Shown piece by piece: positions 51,680 through 62,577 of a DNA stretch of 64,000 bases (positions are counted from its first letter, which is position 1; every line of letters begins with the position of its first letter). The DNA comes from Pectinophora gossypiella (lineage: Eukaryota; Arthropoda; Insecta; Lepidoptera; Gelechiidae), in contig NC_065415.1 in the NCBI RefSeq assembly GCF_024362695.1, forward strand, positions 13,743,438-13,807,437, written 5' to 3'. The translations under genes were made by a program, and so were the position numbers. The notes under the pieces are model-generated. The model was not told the origin of the DNA. It did no database searches and worked only from the letters and a program-made list of their open reading frames with translations.

Positions 51680-51950
51680 AATTTATGTTCCACCACGCTT
51701 TTGTACTACGGCTTTAAAGTACCCAAACCCAAGTCATACAAACATAAATTACCCACTGCTCGGCGCTGCCTCCAGTTCGATGTATAGAGCTTAAACTGCG
51801 GCTTGGTGGAGGTGTTTCGGCTAGTAGCCCGAGACCATCCAGTCTTCAATATCTTAGCAAAACAAAGGACTGTCTCACACAGTGATTTCGACAAAGTCCT
51901 GTTACGAGAAATCGATTCGAACCCTTAGATCGCGGTGCCGCTAGAACACT
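51680..51950 (-). repeat. S2 SINE, old copy
   Basis: Recognisable blocks: GGCTTGGTGGAGGTGTTTCG, AAAGGACTGTCTCACACAGT and GAAATCGATTCGAACCC. The tail is strongly diverged, which suggests an old insertion. Confidence 0.55.
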
Positions 51951-52739
51951 GAAGATTTTTAAAACCCAAATCATTAAAACAGCATTTCCAAAATTGATCC
52001 GTCTGGAAATCGGTTCCCCCTGGTTTGGTACTCAAGTGGTCTAGCTTGATATTACACCACAGACCTCATAAATATTCATCTATACGTTTATTAAAAGAAC
52101 TAAGCCCCTAATCTTTCAAAAACATTTAAGCCCCTATTTATAGAGGAAATGTATACAGTTTTTCATTTTAACAGGCAGATAAAGAATGCTCTTAATTAGC
52201 TGATAGTTTGCTCTGCCTTCAGCAGAGGATAGTTTCCTGTAAAAAATAAGCATCCACTATAAACTTTAGACGCAACTCATCCCTACTGGCGTCTGTTTGT
52301 TGGTAGAACATGGAGCGAGAACTTGCGTAGGCTTTGGATGTGCTATTTGCCTATATAACAAAACATAAGCTCACGACTATATCATTGAACACTTCAATTA
52401 CATTGAATATCACCCCTCCTTCCACGTTGTCAAACTGGATAGTCAAACTAATTTGTCCAACGGGAATAATTTCTCGCGATGGTCAAAACTTTTCGGATAA
52501 TGGACTCTTTTATAGTTGTCATCTGCAATTAAGTACAGTGATGATTAAATATATTGATTATGTGGTACCATATATATATAATATAACATATTCATATTTG
52601 CAACAGTACCGCTAATATGACCCACACCCCAATGCTCATATTGGTAGGAACGAAGTGTCACTTCTACAAATAATATTTTTATTTATTCTATGACACCAGT
52701 CCAAAAAAATCCCGCCTTGTTACTATGTGTAATGAGGGT
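51951..52739. other. Unassigned stretch
   Basis: Apart from a 20-base S4 end near 52365 (AACATAAGCTCACGACTATA), nothing is recognised. Confidence 0.3.
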
Positions 52740-52975
52740 ATAACATAACTTAAGCTCACGACTATATCCCAATGGGGTAGCCAAAGGTAGATCCATTGCT
52801 AGATGACCTAAGTACCCATACCTCACCGAGCTTTCTGTTAGACCAACGTGATAGGTGGTGAGCCGCATCGCCGTCTGTAATGGTCAAGCCCACTGTGTTA
52901 GTGAAAACTGCATTTAAGATAAATGAATATATATGATTGGTGCAAGTCAAGTACCGGGATTCGAACCGGCGCTCT
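52740..52975 (-). mobile_element. S4 SINE, nearly full length
   Basis: From TTAAGCTCACGACTATATCC through CCGAGCTTTCTGTTAGACCA and GTGTTAGTGAAAACTGCATT to the B box GGGATTCGAACCGGCGCTCT. Its head abuts an S1 tail. Confidence 0.82.
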
Positions 52976-53090
52976 TCTATCGTGTGGATTGTGAGGTAGA
53001 GTACCAACCTCATCAACCATAGCGTCAGGGTTACTATTGAGCCCCCAAAGGCCCCTGAAAGGCTCATGTAACGACTACTTACTTAGGTTT
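52976..53090 (-). repeat. S1 SINE, 3' part
   Basis: CTTCTATCGTGTGGATTGTG to CATGTAACGACTACTTACTT. Possibly inserted into the head of the adjacent S4. Confidence 0.72.
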
Positions 53091-53989
53091 TTGAATAGTC
53101 TGCCGTTATTTGTATTTATTAATATCTTCACTTTACTTTTAACTTTTATTAATAAATAAATAAAATAAATTTATAAAATAATATAAAATATAAAATAATA
53201 AATTCATTAATACCTTAACTTTATTAATACCTATTGCAGTTTGATGGATACGTTCATGTGAATACGCATTTACTGGAATAAGCATAGTTCATGACGTACA
53301 TGTACTAATTATATTGATGGTGATGGTGCCTAAGACATATGCAGGTAAGTAATGATTTCTTACGTCCTTTTCCAAGCTCTCTTTCTTATTCTCTCTTTTT
53401 CTTTTTCTCCCCCCAAAGTCTCATGCACATACCTTCTACAAGATACAAATTGTTTGCTATTTATGCAAAATATAATATTTTGCAGTCGGACGCTATTTGA
53501 ATCTGCACCTCTTGTGAAGCCAGAAACTTACAACACCAGGTCCTCATCCATGCGAAATTATCGATCTATATCATCATTATGAAGAATAAACCTACCATCG
53601 TCTACAAACAGCACAATAATATTCGTAATACAACCACAACCAACAAAACCGCGTGACATACTGCAATAGAGATCATTGTGTGCATGCAAATACACTACAT
53701 GGTGCATTTAGGACCCTGTTTCATATCGTGCCACGAATATGATTAGATGATGCACGCAATGCATACGAATTATATTCAAATACATACATACCTACATCCA
53801 AACAGTTTATGTTCACATTCCAGTGATTTATGCGATATAGAGCTTCAAGTTTATTTCACTCATATTTTCCTACAAGTTTTATGTTGGAGTTGCAAAGAAA
53901 CTAGTTTACTTACACAGTTTGCAAATAAATTTTAAAAACTAACCAATTGTACATTTTACGTGAGTCTGATGATCATTCTAAATGAAATT
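53091..53989. other. Unassigned AT-rich stretch
   Basis: Low-complexity TAAATAAATAAAATAAA near 53150. No gene or repeat recognised. Confidence 0.3.
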
Positions 53990-54210
53990 TTATTAAATGA
54001 TTATCACGTGCTCAGCGGTGAAGGAAAACATCGTAATGAAACTCGCAATCCCGAGAAATGCATTTTCGAAGGTATGTAACCAACCTGTATTGGGCTGGGT
54101 TTCCCTTCGCGATTGGAAGGTCAGACAAGCAGTCGCTTCTGTAAAAAACCGGACCTGTCAAATCTTCAGGTTAGGTAAGCGGACCCTGTGAATAATAGGA
54201 TAATGTTAGG
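53990..54210 (+). repeat. S5 SINE, 3' two thirds
   Basis: TCACGTGCTCAGCGGTGAAG, CCCGAGAAATGCATTTTCGA and CAGGTTAGGTAAGCGGACCC, ending TGTGAATAATAGGATAATG. Confidence 0.82.
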
Positions 54211-54284
54211 GAGGTAATGATTCTTATGATCATTCTAACATTCTTTTGAGTCACTAGTGTAAAATATAAATACATATTGCAGTC

Positions 54285-54885
54285 GTGAAACACTATCTTC
54301 CTACCATTATCCCACTCTATGTGGGGTTGGCACAACATGTATTCTTCTTCCATTCCTCTCTGTCAGTCATGTTCTCAGTACTTACACCTTCTTTACACAA
54401 TCCATTCACTTTCTTGAGTCGCCCCCTGTTAGCGAGCGAAATCAAAGATGACCAACTCAGTATTAACGTATAATAAAGAGTAAAAGATCACAAAATTATA
54501 ATAATGTAAAAAACCTTACTTCACACCCCCGTTGCTATGCGCCATATAATCAACAATACCTAGTGTCAGATCTGGCAACCCCCGTTGCAACGCCAACAGC
54601 CCCCTACCTGTAATGCATTCACATTCATACTCAAAATTTTCCTCGCTATATGCCTTTCATCCCTCCTCATCACATGCCCATAGCATACCAGTCTCAGTGA
54701 TCGGCGCTACTTTTAGGCTTCCTCTTATATATTCATTCCTTGCTTGCTAATCTTGTCCATTCTGGTAACACCACATATCCATCTTAACAGTCGCATTTCT
54801 GCCGCGTGTAATCTTGTTTCATCCATCTCCTTTGTCGCCCAACACTCGGAACCATACAGCACGACAGGCATACTACTGTGAATGT
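54285..54885 (-). pseudogene. LINE polymerase 3' region with frameshifts
   Basis: Minus-strand segments in sequence read VVLYGSECWATKEMDETRLH and RLLRWICGVTRMDKI, then in another frame NEYIRGSLKVAPIT, then in another YGHVMRRDERHIARK. Near 54470-54330 come GRLKKVNGLCKEGV and DREEWKKNTCCANPT. This order is that of the region downstream of the reverse transcriptase core in insect endonuclease-reverse transcriptase LINEs (known: LYGSECWAL, AEMRMLRWMCG, RLRWYGHVMRR, GRPKKRW, DR.EWK). At least two frame changes and one interruption (54475-54590) show that it is dead. Confidence 0.82.
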
Positions 54886-55547
54886 ATAAACATAATTTAT
54901 ACTTACCTAAACCATTGCTAAGCTATAGGTACTGAACTTAAACATAGCTGGCGAGGGTTTGGTATACTACACAACTCTTGCCTACCCTTTCGAGGATACA
55001 GGCATGATGCTATGTTAAACCCTCTGCCATCTAATCGAACACATACAATAACGACAATTACCAACTCGATTTGCGAAACATTTATCTAAACTGAAGTTGG
55101 AATACATTAACACCGGAACAACTTACCCCAAATCGAACTTACCCCGAATAGAACTTTCCCATATCAAACTTCGTAAACCTATCTTCTTACATCTGCAGGG
55201 CCACTAATTGAGGCATGTCCGGTCATTCTGCCCGAACTAAACTTTCGGCTTGTTAAGGGCTAACAAATTCGGAAATCGCGTCCAAATGTTAACGAGAACC
55301 AATTTGTGGGCGGATTCGGCCTGCGGTCTCTATCCGGGATCGAAGCATCTTTTATTGCTCGCTTGATTAGTTTCTTGTACTTTTGTACCGTCTTGCATTG
55401 AAATAAGACGGACGGGAAACTTTTTATAGGAGGGGGGAGTAATGTTTTCCAAGAGAATGCGCTCGGATTTTCATGCTATGCTTTGTCTGTCAAATGATAC
55501 CATGTTGGGTAAAAGTAGGTATATACCTAACTTTTAGTAGATCAGTC
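54886..55547. other. Unassigned stretch
   Basis: 55195-55345 is GC-richer and looks like single-copy DNA (GGGCGGATTCGGCCTGCGGT). No frame or motif supports a gene. Confidence 0.25.
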
Positions 55548-55660
55548 AATCAATATTTTTTGTTGCACAAAAACATAAACACAGGACATGTACAGACGAA
55601 TAATATAAGCACAATAAGTAGCCTTATTGCTAAAAAGCAATTTCTGCCAGGCAACATTAA
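55548..55660 (-). mobile_element. LINE 3' end, reversed
   Basis: TTTTTTGTTGCACAAAAACA, then GTAGCCTTATTGCTAAAAAG and CAATTTCTGCCAGGCAAC. Confidence 0.6.
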
Positions 55661-55784
55661 GATGAAAGAAGTTCACCTAATAGATCAGTAGATGTCAACC
55701 TGGTATTAGGTACGATTACACTTTGCTAAATGGTTATGACAATTAGTATTGTCAGTTTTTTCTTTTTTTCTTTTTTTTTGAGCA

Positions 55785-55850
55785 CGTGATAATAATTTAT
55801 GACCCAAACATGAATTCGACAATCATTGGTTAGGCCTGTGCTGAATGAAC
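55785..55850 (-). repeat. S5 SINE, middle fragment
   Basis: GCACGTGATAATAATTTATG, ACATGAATTCGAC and TTGGTTAGGCCTGTGCTG. Confidence 0.65.
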
Positions 55851-56855
55851 TAGTACCTAATGGTATAGTATAAGTATGGTATGGTATGACCATCAACAAG
55901 TTTATCCATAATAATTACGTTGAATAAATGATTCTGATTCCGGTCGGTCGGTCATTGACCTCACAATCCATACATCCATTATAGAAGAAGAAAAAGTCAG
56001 TTTGGAATGTTTATTTGAAGATAAAGTTAAACGATTTTTGGTTGAAATGAAATTCCTAGCCAAGAAATTTCTAGAAATTGCATTCTAAAACAGTTAACGG
56101 TAACCCAAGCTTGGCTAACTTAATATTGCATCTAATCTCGGCGCACGACCTCGGTAGTATCTGTCCCCTAAATCTGTCTGCCATAATTGCGCCTGGGGTT
56201 AATTTTCCCGTAATCTATCGTATTACGTACGAGTTAATGCGATTTTGAGGTTATGACGCGCTCGCGGCCACGGCCCCGTCGCCATATTGAATAATCCGCC
56301 ATATTGAATTATATTGGTACGTCATCATGACGCCGAGATTTGCAAATTGTACAAAATATTAAATTTTATAGAAAATTGAGAGCGATTGAGAGTGAAATGA
56401 AAGAGTTTTGTTTATTTTTTTTTTGTGCGTTGAGTAGCCATCTAATAATTTCGGGTGATTCCTTGACTTGCAGTAAGTAAGCTTCGGTACGATCTTCAAT
56501 GACTTTAGAGCTGTTCTCAAAACTAGGATTGGCACGTTACTAATGCTTCTTCTGAAATCGAAGTCAACGACTGAAAAACTGTCCCTGTCCGGCCATGTAG
56601 TTATTTGCGGCAAATCCACAACAAGTCCGTCAATAAAAAGCAGTGACATAAAATCAGAATATTCCTTTTAACAAAGACAACTTTTTAATAAGCTACAAAC
56701 TTTTTTTTGTCAAAGTGTAAATTCTTCACATCTCTAATAAGCAAAATATTCTTTAGAAGATTTTTCGACTTGTTACTGTGAAGCCTTAAAAGTAATACTT
56801 ATATGTACATACGCGTGAGAACAAATTGATAAGTATTCTTGTTTTTATACTTTAT
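55851..56855. other. Unassigned stretch with a GC-rich patch
   Basis: 56150-56345 is GC-rich with two copies of CGCCATATTGAAT (about 56280 and 56298), followed by TACGTCATCATGACGCC. It is described under findings. The rest is AT-rich and featureless. Confidence 0.3.
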
Positions 56856-56912
56856 TCCGTGTGTTTGTGTATATTGCGCGTGTGTGTCCCTGTGTCTGTG
56901 TGTGTGTGTGCA
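56856..56912. repeat. (TG)n microsatellite
   Basis: Imperfect TG repeat with CGTGTG interruptions. Confidence 0.9.
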
Positions 56913-56989
56913 AATGTGCCACGCTCTTAATATTTTCCGTGTAATAAATCGCAAACAGATTTTTAAGAGTCGTACCCACTGTCAGAAAC

Positions 56990-57078
56990 ACGCAATAATA
57001 ATGTCGCGCGGAAACCCACATTCAGTACTGGGATGGTTTTCCCTTCGGATTAGAAGGTCATAGAAGCAGTCGCTTAAA
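56990..57078 (+). repeat. S5 SINE, middle fragment
   Basis: GCGGAAACCCACATTCAGTA, GGTTTTCCCTTCGGATTAGA and AGCAGTCGCTT. Confidence 0.6.
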
Positions 57079-57212
57079 AATGAATAAGTTGAATTTAATT
57101 ATTTTTTTAAACAACCTTTACAATGGGGTGACAAGGGATGTAAGATTCTCATATAGGCACATCAATCACGCGGAATATCGCGGGTATCAGCCAGTATTAT
57201 AATATTTGGCAA

Positions 57213-57342
57213 CGACCTCCGTGGTCAAGTGGTTGAGCTTTCGGCTCACGATCCGTAGGTCCTGGGTTTGAATGCCCATATGACAAAAAATACTTTGTGA
57301 TCCCTAGTTTGGTTAGGACATTACAGGCTGATCAGCAGCTGT
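57213..57342 (+). repeat. S1 SINE, 5' part fused to an S5 tail
   Basis: CTCCGTGGTCAAGTGGTTGA to GTTAGGACATTACAGGCTGA, then a direct switch to S5 sequence at 57343. Confidence 0.72.
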
Positions 57343-57402
57343 CAAATCTTCAGGTTAGGTAAGCGGACCCTGGGAAAAACGGGATAAGAATAGGAAGATG
57401 AT
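57343..57402 (+). repeat. S5 SINE tail
   Basis: CTGTCAAATCTTCAGGTTAG, GCGGACCCTGGGAAAAACGG and GATGATGATC. It joins the S1 head with no spacer. Confidence 0.72.
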
Positions 57403-57499
57403 GATCTTGAATGAATGTGTCCATTAATCATGCGATATTATGCTTATATCGATATGCCTATTTAGTGCAGTAGTAGAATCAGGAAATAATCCTATGACC

Positions 57500-57802
57500 A
57501 ACGGCCTTCATGGTCCAGTGGTTGAGCGTTAGCGATCCGGAGGCCCCGGGTTCGTACATATATACATATCACAAAATCTTTTTGTGATTCCGTTGGGCTA
57601 GGACATTACAGACTGATCACCTGATTGTCCAAAAGTAGAAGATCCGTACTTCGGAAGGCACGTTAAGCCTGTGGTCTCAGTTACTACTTACTGATATATG
57701 TGCGTAGTCGTTACATGAGTCATGTCAGGGGCCTTTAGCGGCTCAATAGTAATCCTGACACCAGGTTTGATGAGGAGAACCCACAGGATAGAAGAATAAT
57801 AT
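57500..57802 (+). mobile_element. S1 SINE, full length
   Basis: CATGGTCCAGTGGTTGAGCG through ACTTCGGAAGGCACGTTAAG and TCAGGGGCCTTTAGCGGCTC to ACAGGATAGAAGAATAA. Small deletions fall in the B-box region and in the tail. Confidence 0.88.
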
Positions 57803-57834
57803 TTGTAAATGTTCTATAAATATGACTAGCTGTT

Positions 57835-58025
57835 TACTGTGGTATTTATTACCTTTAAGGGAGTTAATATCAATTTTGTTCGTGTCACTCCCACCTGGGC
57901 GGCCGGATCAAGGTGGACAGGGCTCTGTGTTTGACAGGATCCTATTAACGAACTGTCTGTAAAGATATTTTATGATGGAAACTCAGTTTAGTTAGTTTCC
58001 TGTTTGTGTAATAAAGTTTTTGTTA
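57835..58025 (+). mobile_element. Possible retroposon 3' end
   Basis: GC-rich CCCACCTGGGCGGCCGGATC leads into GTGTAATAAAGTTTTTGTTA. Looks like an untranslated end with a polyadenylation signal. Family not recognised. Confidence 0.35.
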
Positions 58026-58427
58026 TGTAATGTTTAATTTCAGGACCAGTGAGTTTTGGGACACCGTTCATAAGGTCTGAATTCGGATACAAACATTGCG
58101 AGACACGTGCCCTGTACGCCGCTTACCATGCGATGTAAAATACATGCGTAGCACATGCATCGCCACGAATATGAAGGTATATATTGCGAGGCGTGAGGTG
58201 CATGGTGTGATTTGCACAAGGGGAAGTTCACTACGGTATTGCGGAGTATTCTCATCGGATGAAGATTAAAGCGTTTAAGCCTAATCTGGGCATTCATATT
58301 TTTTTATTACATTACTTTTTAAAGCGCGTGTTTTCTGTAGTCGGGTTTTAGTTTATAAATATTACTAAATTATACCTACTTTTTCGATAAACACGAGTTA
58401 TAAAAAATATCTTCATTATTTTAACAG

Positions 58428-58687
58428 ACTCTGTGCTCTAGTGGTTGGTTGTCGGGCTCACTATCCGGAGGTCCCGGGTTCGAATCCCGGTGGAGATATA
58501 TCACAAAAATCACTTTGTGGTCCCTAGTTTGTTAGAACATTACAGGCTGATCACCTGATTGTCCGAATGTAAGATGATCCGTGCTTCGGAAGGCACTTTA
58601 AGCCGTTGGTCCCGGTTACTGAGTCACGTCACGGGGTTGATGAGGTTGGTAATCCACCTCACAACCCACACGATAAGAGAAAAGAAT
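58428..58687 (+). mobile_element. S1 SINE, nearly full length
   Basis: Perfect B box GGGTTCGAATCCC, shared block at 58578-58615, then a deletion of about 40 bases before GGGGTTGATGAGGTTGG and the ACACGATAAGAGAA end. Confidence 0.88.
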
Positions 58688-59181
58688 TATTTTATATACA
58701 TATTTTGTGATATTTTGTGATTACATAAAAATATTTTAGCTATTTAATAATGAAAGCGAATAAAGTATGTAATCAAAGCTTTGAGCTATGTTAATGCTTA
58801 GATTCAATGGTTAGTATTTTAGTTAATTACTTGCAGGCAAAATATTGTGCGTGTTTTAGAAAGTTTGTAATTATTAATTAGTTAAATACGTGAATGTATT
58901 TTCAGCCTAACAACTGCCACTGATTTCAAAACTAATTAATGCCAATATTTTAGCGAACTAATGTGTTACACGATAGCTACACGATGCTACAACTCGTAGT
59001 CATGTGCTACGTCGGTGCATATTGACTACAGAATGAAACAAATTATTGTATGTATGTCGCCGAAAATGATTGCATAGAACTTTTTCATGTACTTACGTCT
59101 ATCCGGCTCGTAGGACCACGGTTTTACGGGGTAAAGTACATTATATTCTAGATTAAGTAAATTAAATTCATCTTTTTTGGG
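58688..59181. other. Unassigned stretch
   Basis: No recognised feature. Confidence 0.3.
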
Positions 59182-59328
59182 GTTATGTATACGTTTTGCA
59201 ATAAAATACCAGATAATATTTTGAATTTGTCAGAAAATAAATTTAAAGCTCATGTGAAGCTAACTTTATGTAAAAAAGTTTATTATAAGATTAATGATTA
59301 CCTAAATGATAAAAATGCCTGGTATTAA
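59182..59328 (+). pseudogene. LINE polymerase extreme C-terminus
   Basis: The frame from 59182 to TAA at 59326-59328 reads FCNKIPDNILNL, then FKAHVKLTLCKKVYYK and INDYLNDKNAW. It matches the end of a LINE lineage without RNase H (known: FNKLPxxI, FKxxVKxxLxxKxYYxxxEYL). About 49 codons, no start and no mutation. A lineage different from the fragments at 666, 9046 and 54285. Confidence 0.68.
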
Positions 59329-60214
59329 ATGTGTTCCTCTAGTTATTAAGTAACTTGTTATGTATACCTACATTAATTTAAAAAATATGTTGCTGTTGCA
59401 GTTTCTTGTCATTCCTTCTTCTCAGCCATAAAACCTTGCGAAATGACGTATATTCAAAAAGTTTATCCATGATAATTACGTTAAATCAATAATCTGATTC
59501 TAATTCTGTTGCTACGCGACATATAATAAGAAAGCTAGGCAACTGGTGTTGCCAGATTTGCCGCCAATATATCTTTACCTGTCTAGGCTATACGAACTCA
59601 AAAAAGGATCCATCAAGCGCCATTTAGAAAAATCCAGTCAAGTGCGAGGTCGACTACCGCACCGACAGTTCCGAAGCTTTGACTTTGCCGTTGAAAATCT
59701 ATTGTCTTCATACATCAAAAGGAGTCGCTATTGGTATATCAACTGCAATATTTTATATACTTCTGCAATAATACACACCTTCCGTATTGCCAAAGGTGGG
59801 AAGTATCTACTCCATAGTTTTTTGTTCCCTTGTGAAATATTTGAAAATAATCCGTATTTTTGGATTGCTTTGATTTAAATGCTGGATTTATTTATAGCCT
59901 CAAGAGACTTCAGACAAAAGTATTACATGTATATTAATTTCAACCTGATACCTCTGTGGCGGACCCACCTAGTTGGCCAGCTATTTCCGCCCATATGCAA
60001 CAGATGGCGCCACATTCAATAATGCAGTTTTCAAGCAGTCGTGAAACGCGATATCGAAGTTTACACAGCAAGACGCGTATATACCACTTCCAACATAACA
60101 CCGTTAGATCGTCGATTCCTAGTCACACTACTGACTGGGTACCGAACTCACGGGGTACTATGCTCTGTTCGGTACCCCGAAAACATCCTTTGGCGGCAGC
60201 ACATCCTCGCCGCC
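59329..60214. other. Unassigned stretch
   Basis: 59500-59570 shares the words GCTACGCGACATATAAT and TGTTGCCAGAT with the reverse complement of 54535-54580, so a LINE-related piece continues here. 59990-60190 is GC-richer with no recognised family. Confidence 0.3.
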
Positions 60215-60330
60215 AAACCTCTATTGCGTTCCCAAGAATAAGGGGTTTACAGAAAGACAAGACGGATGGACAGAACAGAGTGATACCAAATAGGTTCCGG
60301 TTTTCTTTTCGAGGTTCGGAACTCTAAAAA
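60215..60330 (+). repeat. Interspersed repeat end
   Basis: ACAAGACGGATGGACAGAAC, AGGTTCCGGTTTTCTTTTCG and GGTTCGGAACTCTAAAAA is a familiar lepidopteran repeat 3' end. Also note GGTACCGAAC and GTTCGGTACC facing each other at 60138-60177. Confidence 0.5.
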
Positions 60331-60544
60331 TAATAAAAATTGTAGCAATAAGTGTAGTGTCCGCAATATGTCGCTACAATGCCGACGTCGGCGGCAGATT
60401 CACGCCACGTCACCAGATTTCGTTGACGGTAATCCAATATGGCCTGCTCTCTCCGCATGCGACCCGACGGCGCTGCAAGGTACTAGAGCTAGCGGTAATA
60501 ACACCTTATAAATCAGACAAACAATCAAACAGTAATATAGTGAT

Positions 60545-60640
60545 ATATATACAGGTGTTAATGACGTCGTAACGAAAACTTTGAGAGATTATTCTGTGTT
60601 GACATCAAGTGGAATTTCCATAAGTAATCAAAAATCATAA
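60545..60640 (+). repeat. M5 MITE, one arm
   Basis: ACAGGTGTTAATGACGTCGT and GACATCAAGTGGAATTTCC. Confidence 0.5.
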
Positions 60641-60939
60641 TCGAGGTCTGTTGCGGTATCTGGTGTCGGCGGGGGGAGATGAATTTCCTTGCTTTAAGTA
60701 GTACGATAACGTATTCAGTGGGTATGTTATAAAAATCAACCCAGTAACCTCTTATCACTTATACTGTAATGTAAAAAAAGAATAGTAAAATATTTTCGGT
60801 TCTGCTAAGTTTTCATTTTGGCATTTTCAGCTGAATTATTAAAAGTTTGATCATATCTGCAGCTGTCGATTACGGGGCGTGATCATGAACTGTGAGGAAA
60901 ATTGACAGCTTCTTTCTTATAAATCTTTCTTAGTAACTC

Positions 60940-61075
60940 CTTTGGCGATACGGCTTACCACCTATCACGTTGGTCTAACAGAAAGCTCGGTATGGTGTAG
61001 TACTTAGTTCATCTGGCGATGGATGCACCTCTGACTACCCCATTTGAGGTATTGTCGTGAGCTTATGATAAGTTG
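60940..61075 (+). repeat. S4 SINE, 3' half
   Basis: CGATACGGCTTACCACCTAT, GTTGGTCTAACAGAAAGCTC and GTATTGTCGTGAGCTTATGA. Confidence 0.75.
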
Positions 61076-61182
61076 TGCTATGTAACTGATTTGTGAACTC
61101 GGAGTAGAGAAAAAATAAAATACTTTGTCTTCCCGAGAATGAAGTGACTAAGAAGTTGGACTATCTAATCCAGACTACTTTA

Positions 61183-61275
61183 CTTCAAATTCAAATTCAA
61201 AAAAAAAAATCAAAAATATTTATTTTTCAAAATTGGCTTACAAAGATAGCGCTTTTTGAACGTCAAACAAAATTA
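61183..61275 (-). mobile_element. LINE 3' end, reversed
   Basis: CTTCAAATTCAAATTCAAAA then AATATTTATTTTTCAAAATT. The tail unit matches the (TTTGAA)n seen at 30270-30294, but the body differs. Confidence 0.5.
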
Positions 61276-61454
61276 AATTACATATTATGTAACTAGCTGT
61301 AAAACTACTACCACATCGGAATCTGTACTTACCTTTAATCGAAAACCTTTTTTGAAACGACCGGCAAATGTGCTTCGACTTTGTTTTCTTATAAAAAACA
61401 TGAAGAGTATAAAAAAACCATCGTCATCTCCTTAAGATAATCCCGATCACAGAT

Positions 61455-61866
61455 ATCGCTTACCTAACCTAAAGATTTGACAGGTCCGGTTTTTACAAAA
61501 GTGACTGCCTGTCTGCACTTCCGACCTGACATCTTACATTCGCAACGCGTTTTACGCGATGCGGTGCCTCACAATGTTTTCCTTCACTACTGACCACGTG
61601 ATAGTCAGCTCCGCGAAGCCTGAGAAAACCCCAGGAGGCTTCTGAGCTTCTGGAAGGAATTAGGTTGGCTTACGTAGTCAACAATAGCAGGTATAATGGG
61701 CCATCTTAGAGTCTAAATGCGGAAAACAGAGCCCACTAACTAAAAGTAACTAACGTGATAGTCATTTATGATCCAAACGTGAATTCGAAAATCATTGATT
61801 TAGATAGGTGCTAGGATTTAAACCAGCGACCCCAGATAGTCAAGCATTTGTCCTACTGGACTATCA
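61455..61866 (-). mobile_element. S5 SINE, split by S3
   Basis: Tail GCTTACCTAACCTAAAGATT, middle CAATGTTTTCCTTCACTACT with CACGTGATAGTCA, and AACGTGATAGTCATTTATGA with GAATTCGAAAATCATTGATT. It continues at 62174 with CGGCTCTTT. About 130 bases at 61610-61740 are extra, and CGTGATAGTCA occurs on both sides of them. Confidence 0.75.
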
Positions 61867-62161
61867 TCATCACCAGCCCATTAACGTCCCCACTGCTGGG
61901 GCACGGGCCTTCCCTATGGATGGATAGGGAGATCGGGCCTTAAACCACCACGCGGGCCCAGTGCGGATTGGTGGTTTTTAAATTAAACGACTGCTAATGC
62001 GGCCGGAACCAACGGCTTAACGTGCCTTCCGAAGCACGAAGGAACTCGAGATGAATTTTTTTTTTGTGGTCACTCATTCTATGGCCGGCCTTTTCGAAAG
62101 TTGCTTAACTTCAACAATCGCAGACCGAGCGCGTTTACCACTGGGCCACCGAGCTCCTCTC
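61867..62161 (-). mobile_element. S3 SINE, full length with target duplication
   Basis: Reads on the minus strand from GGAGCTCGGTGGCCCAGTGG (tRNA-like) through the 5S-like part (62066-62112, with GAAGTTAAGCAAC and GAGTGACCAC), an A run, the shared block and the tail ending (GAT)n. ACTGGACTATCA at 61855-61866 and 62162-62173 flanks it. Younger than the S5 it disrupts. Confidence 0.9.
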
Positions 62162-62189
62162 ACTGGACTATCACGGCTCTTTAAAAAAC

Positions 62190-62544
62190 CAGTGAATATT
62201 TTTAACGTAACAAACAACATATTTGATTCTGTGTGACAGATTCAGTACACACTGTCAAAAACATTTGTTTAATACAATTTCGCAAACAAATAACATACAC
62301 ACCCGAATCGTTTGAACGCTGCGACGTGCCACTGCATAATATGAAGTCTGACAACATTGTCACTTTTATTTCACTCTCATCCATTTATGGCTTAGTTGGT
62401 GCACTGAACTCGTAACCTAAAATAATGAGTTCGCAGCGTTGATGAGATGTTCAATGGGCAAAAGGCGTGACCTTACGCAAGGTATAAGTCATTTGACTAT
62501 TCTACAATAGTAGACAATAGCCAAATTATACACTTTTCACAAGA
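62190..62544. other. Unassigned stretch
   Basis: No recognised repeat or coding pattern. Confidence 0.3.
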
Positions 62545-62577
62545 TAGATAGATAGATAGATAGATAGAATCATTTAT
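62545..62577. repeat. (GATA)n microsatellite
   Basis: About seven perfect GATA units. Confidence 0.95.

Noticed and set aside
58040..58297. 85-residue minus-strand frame
   Set aside because: No family recognised and no splice signals that would make it an exon. Treated as chance.
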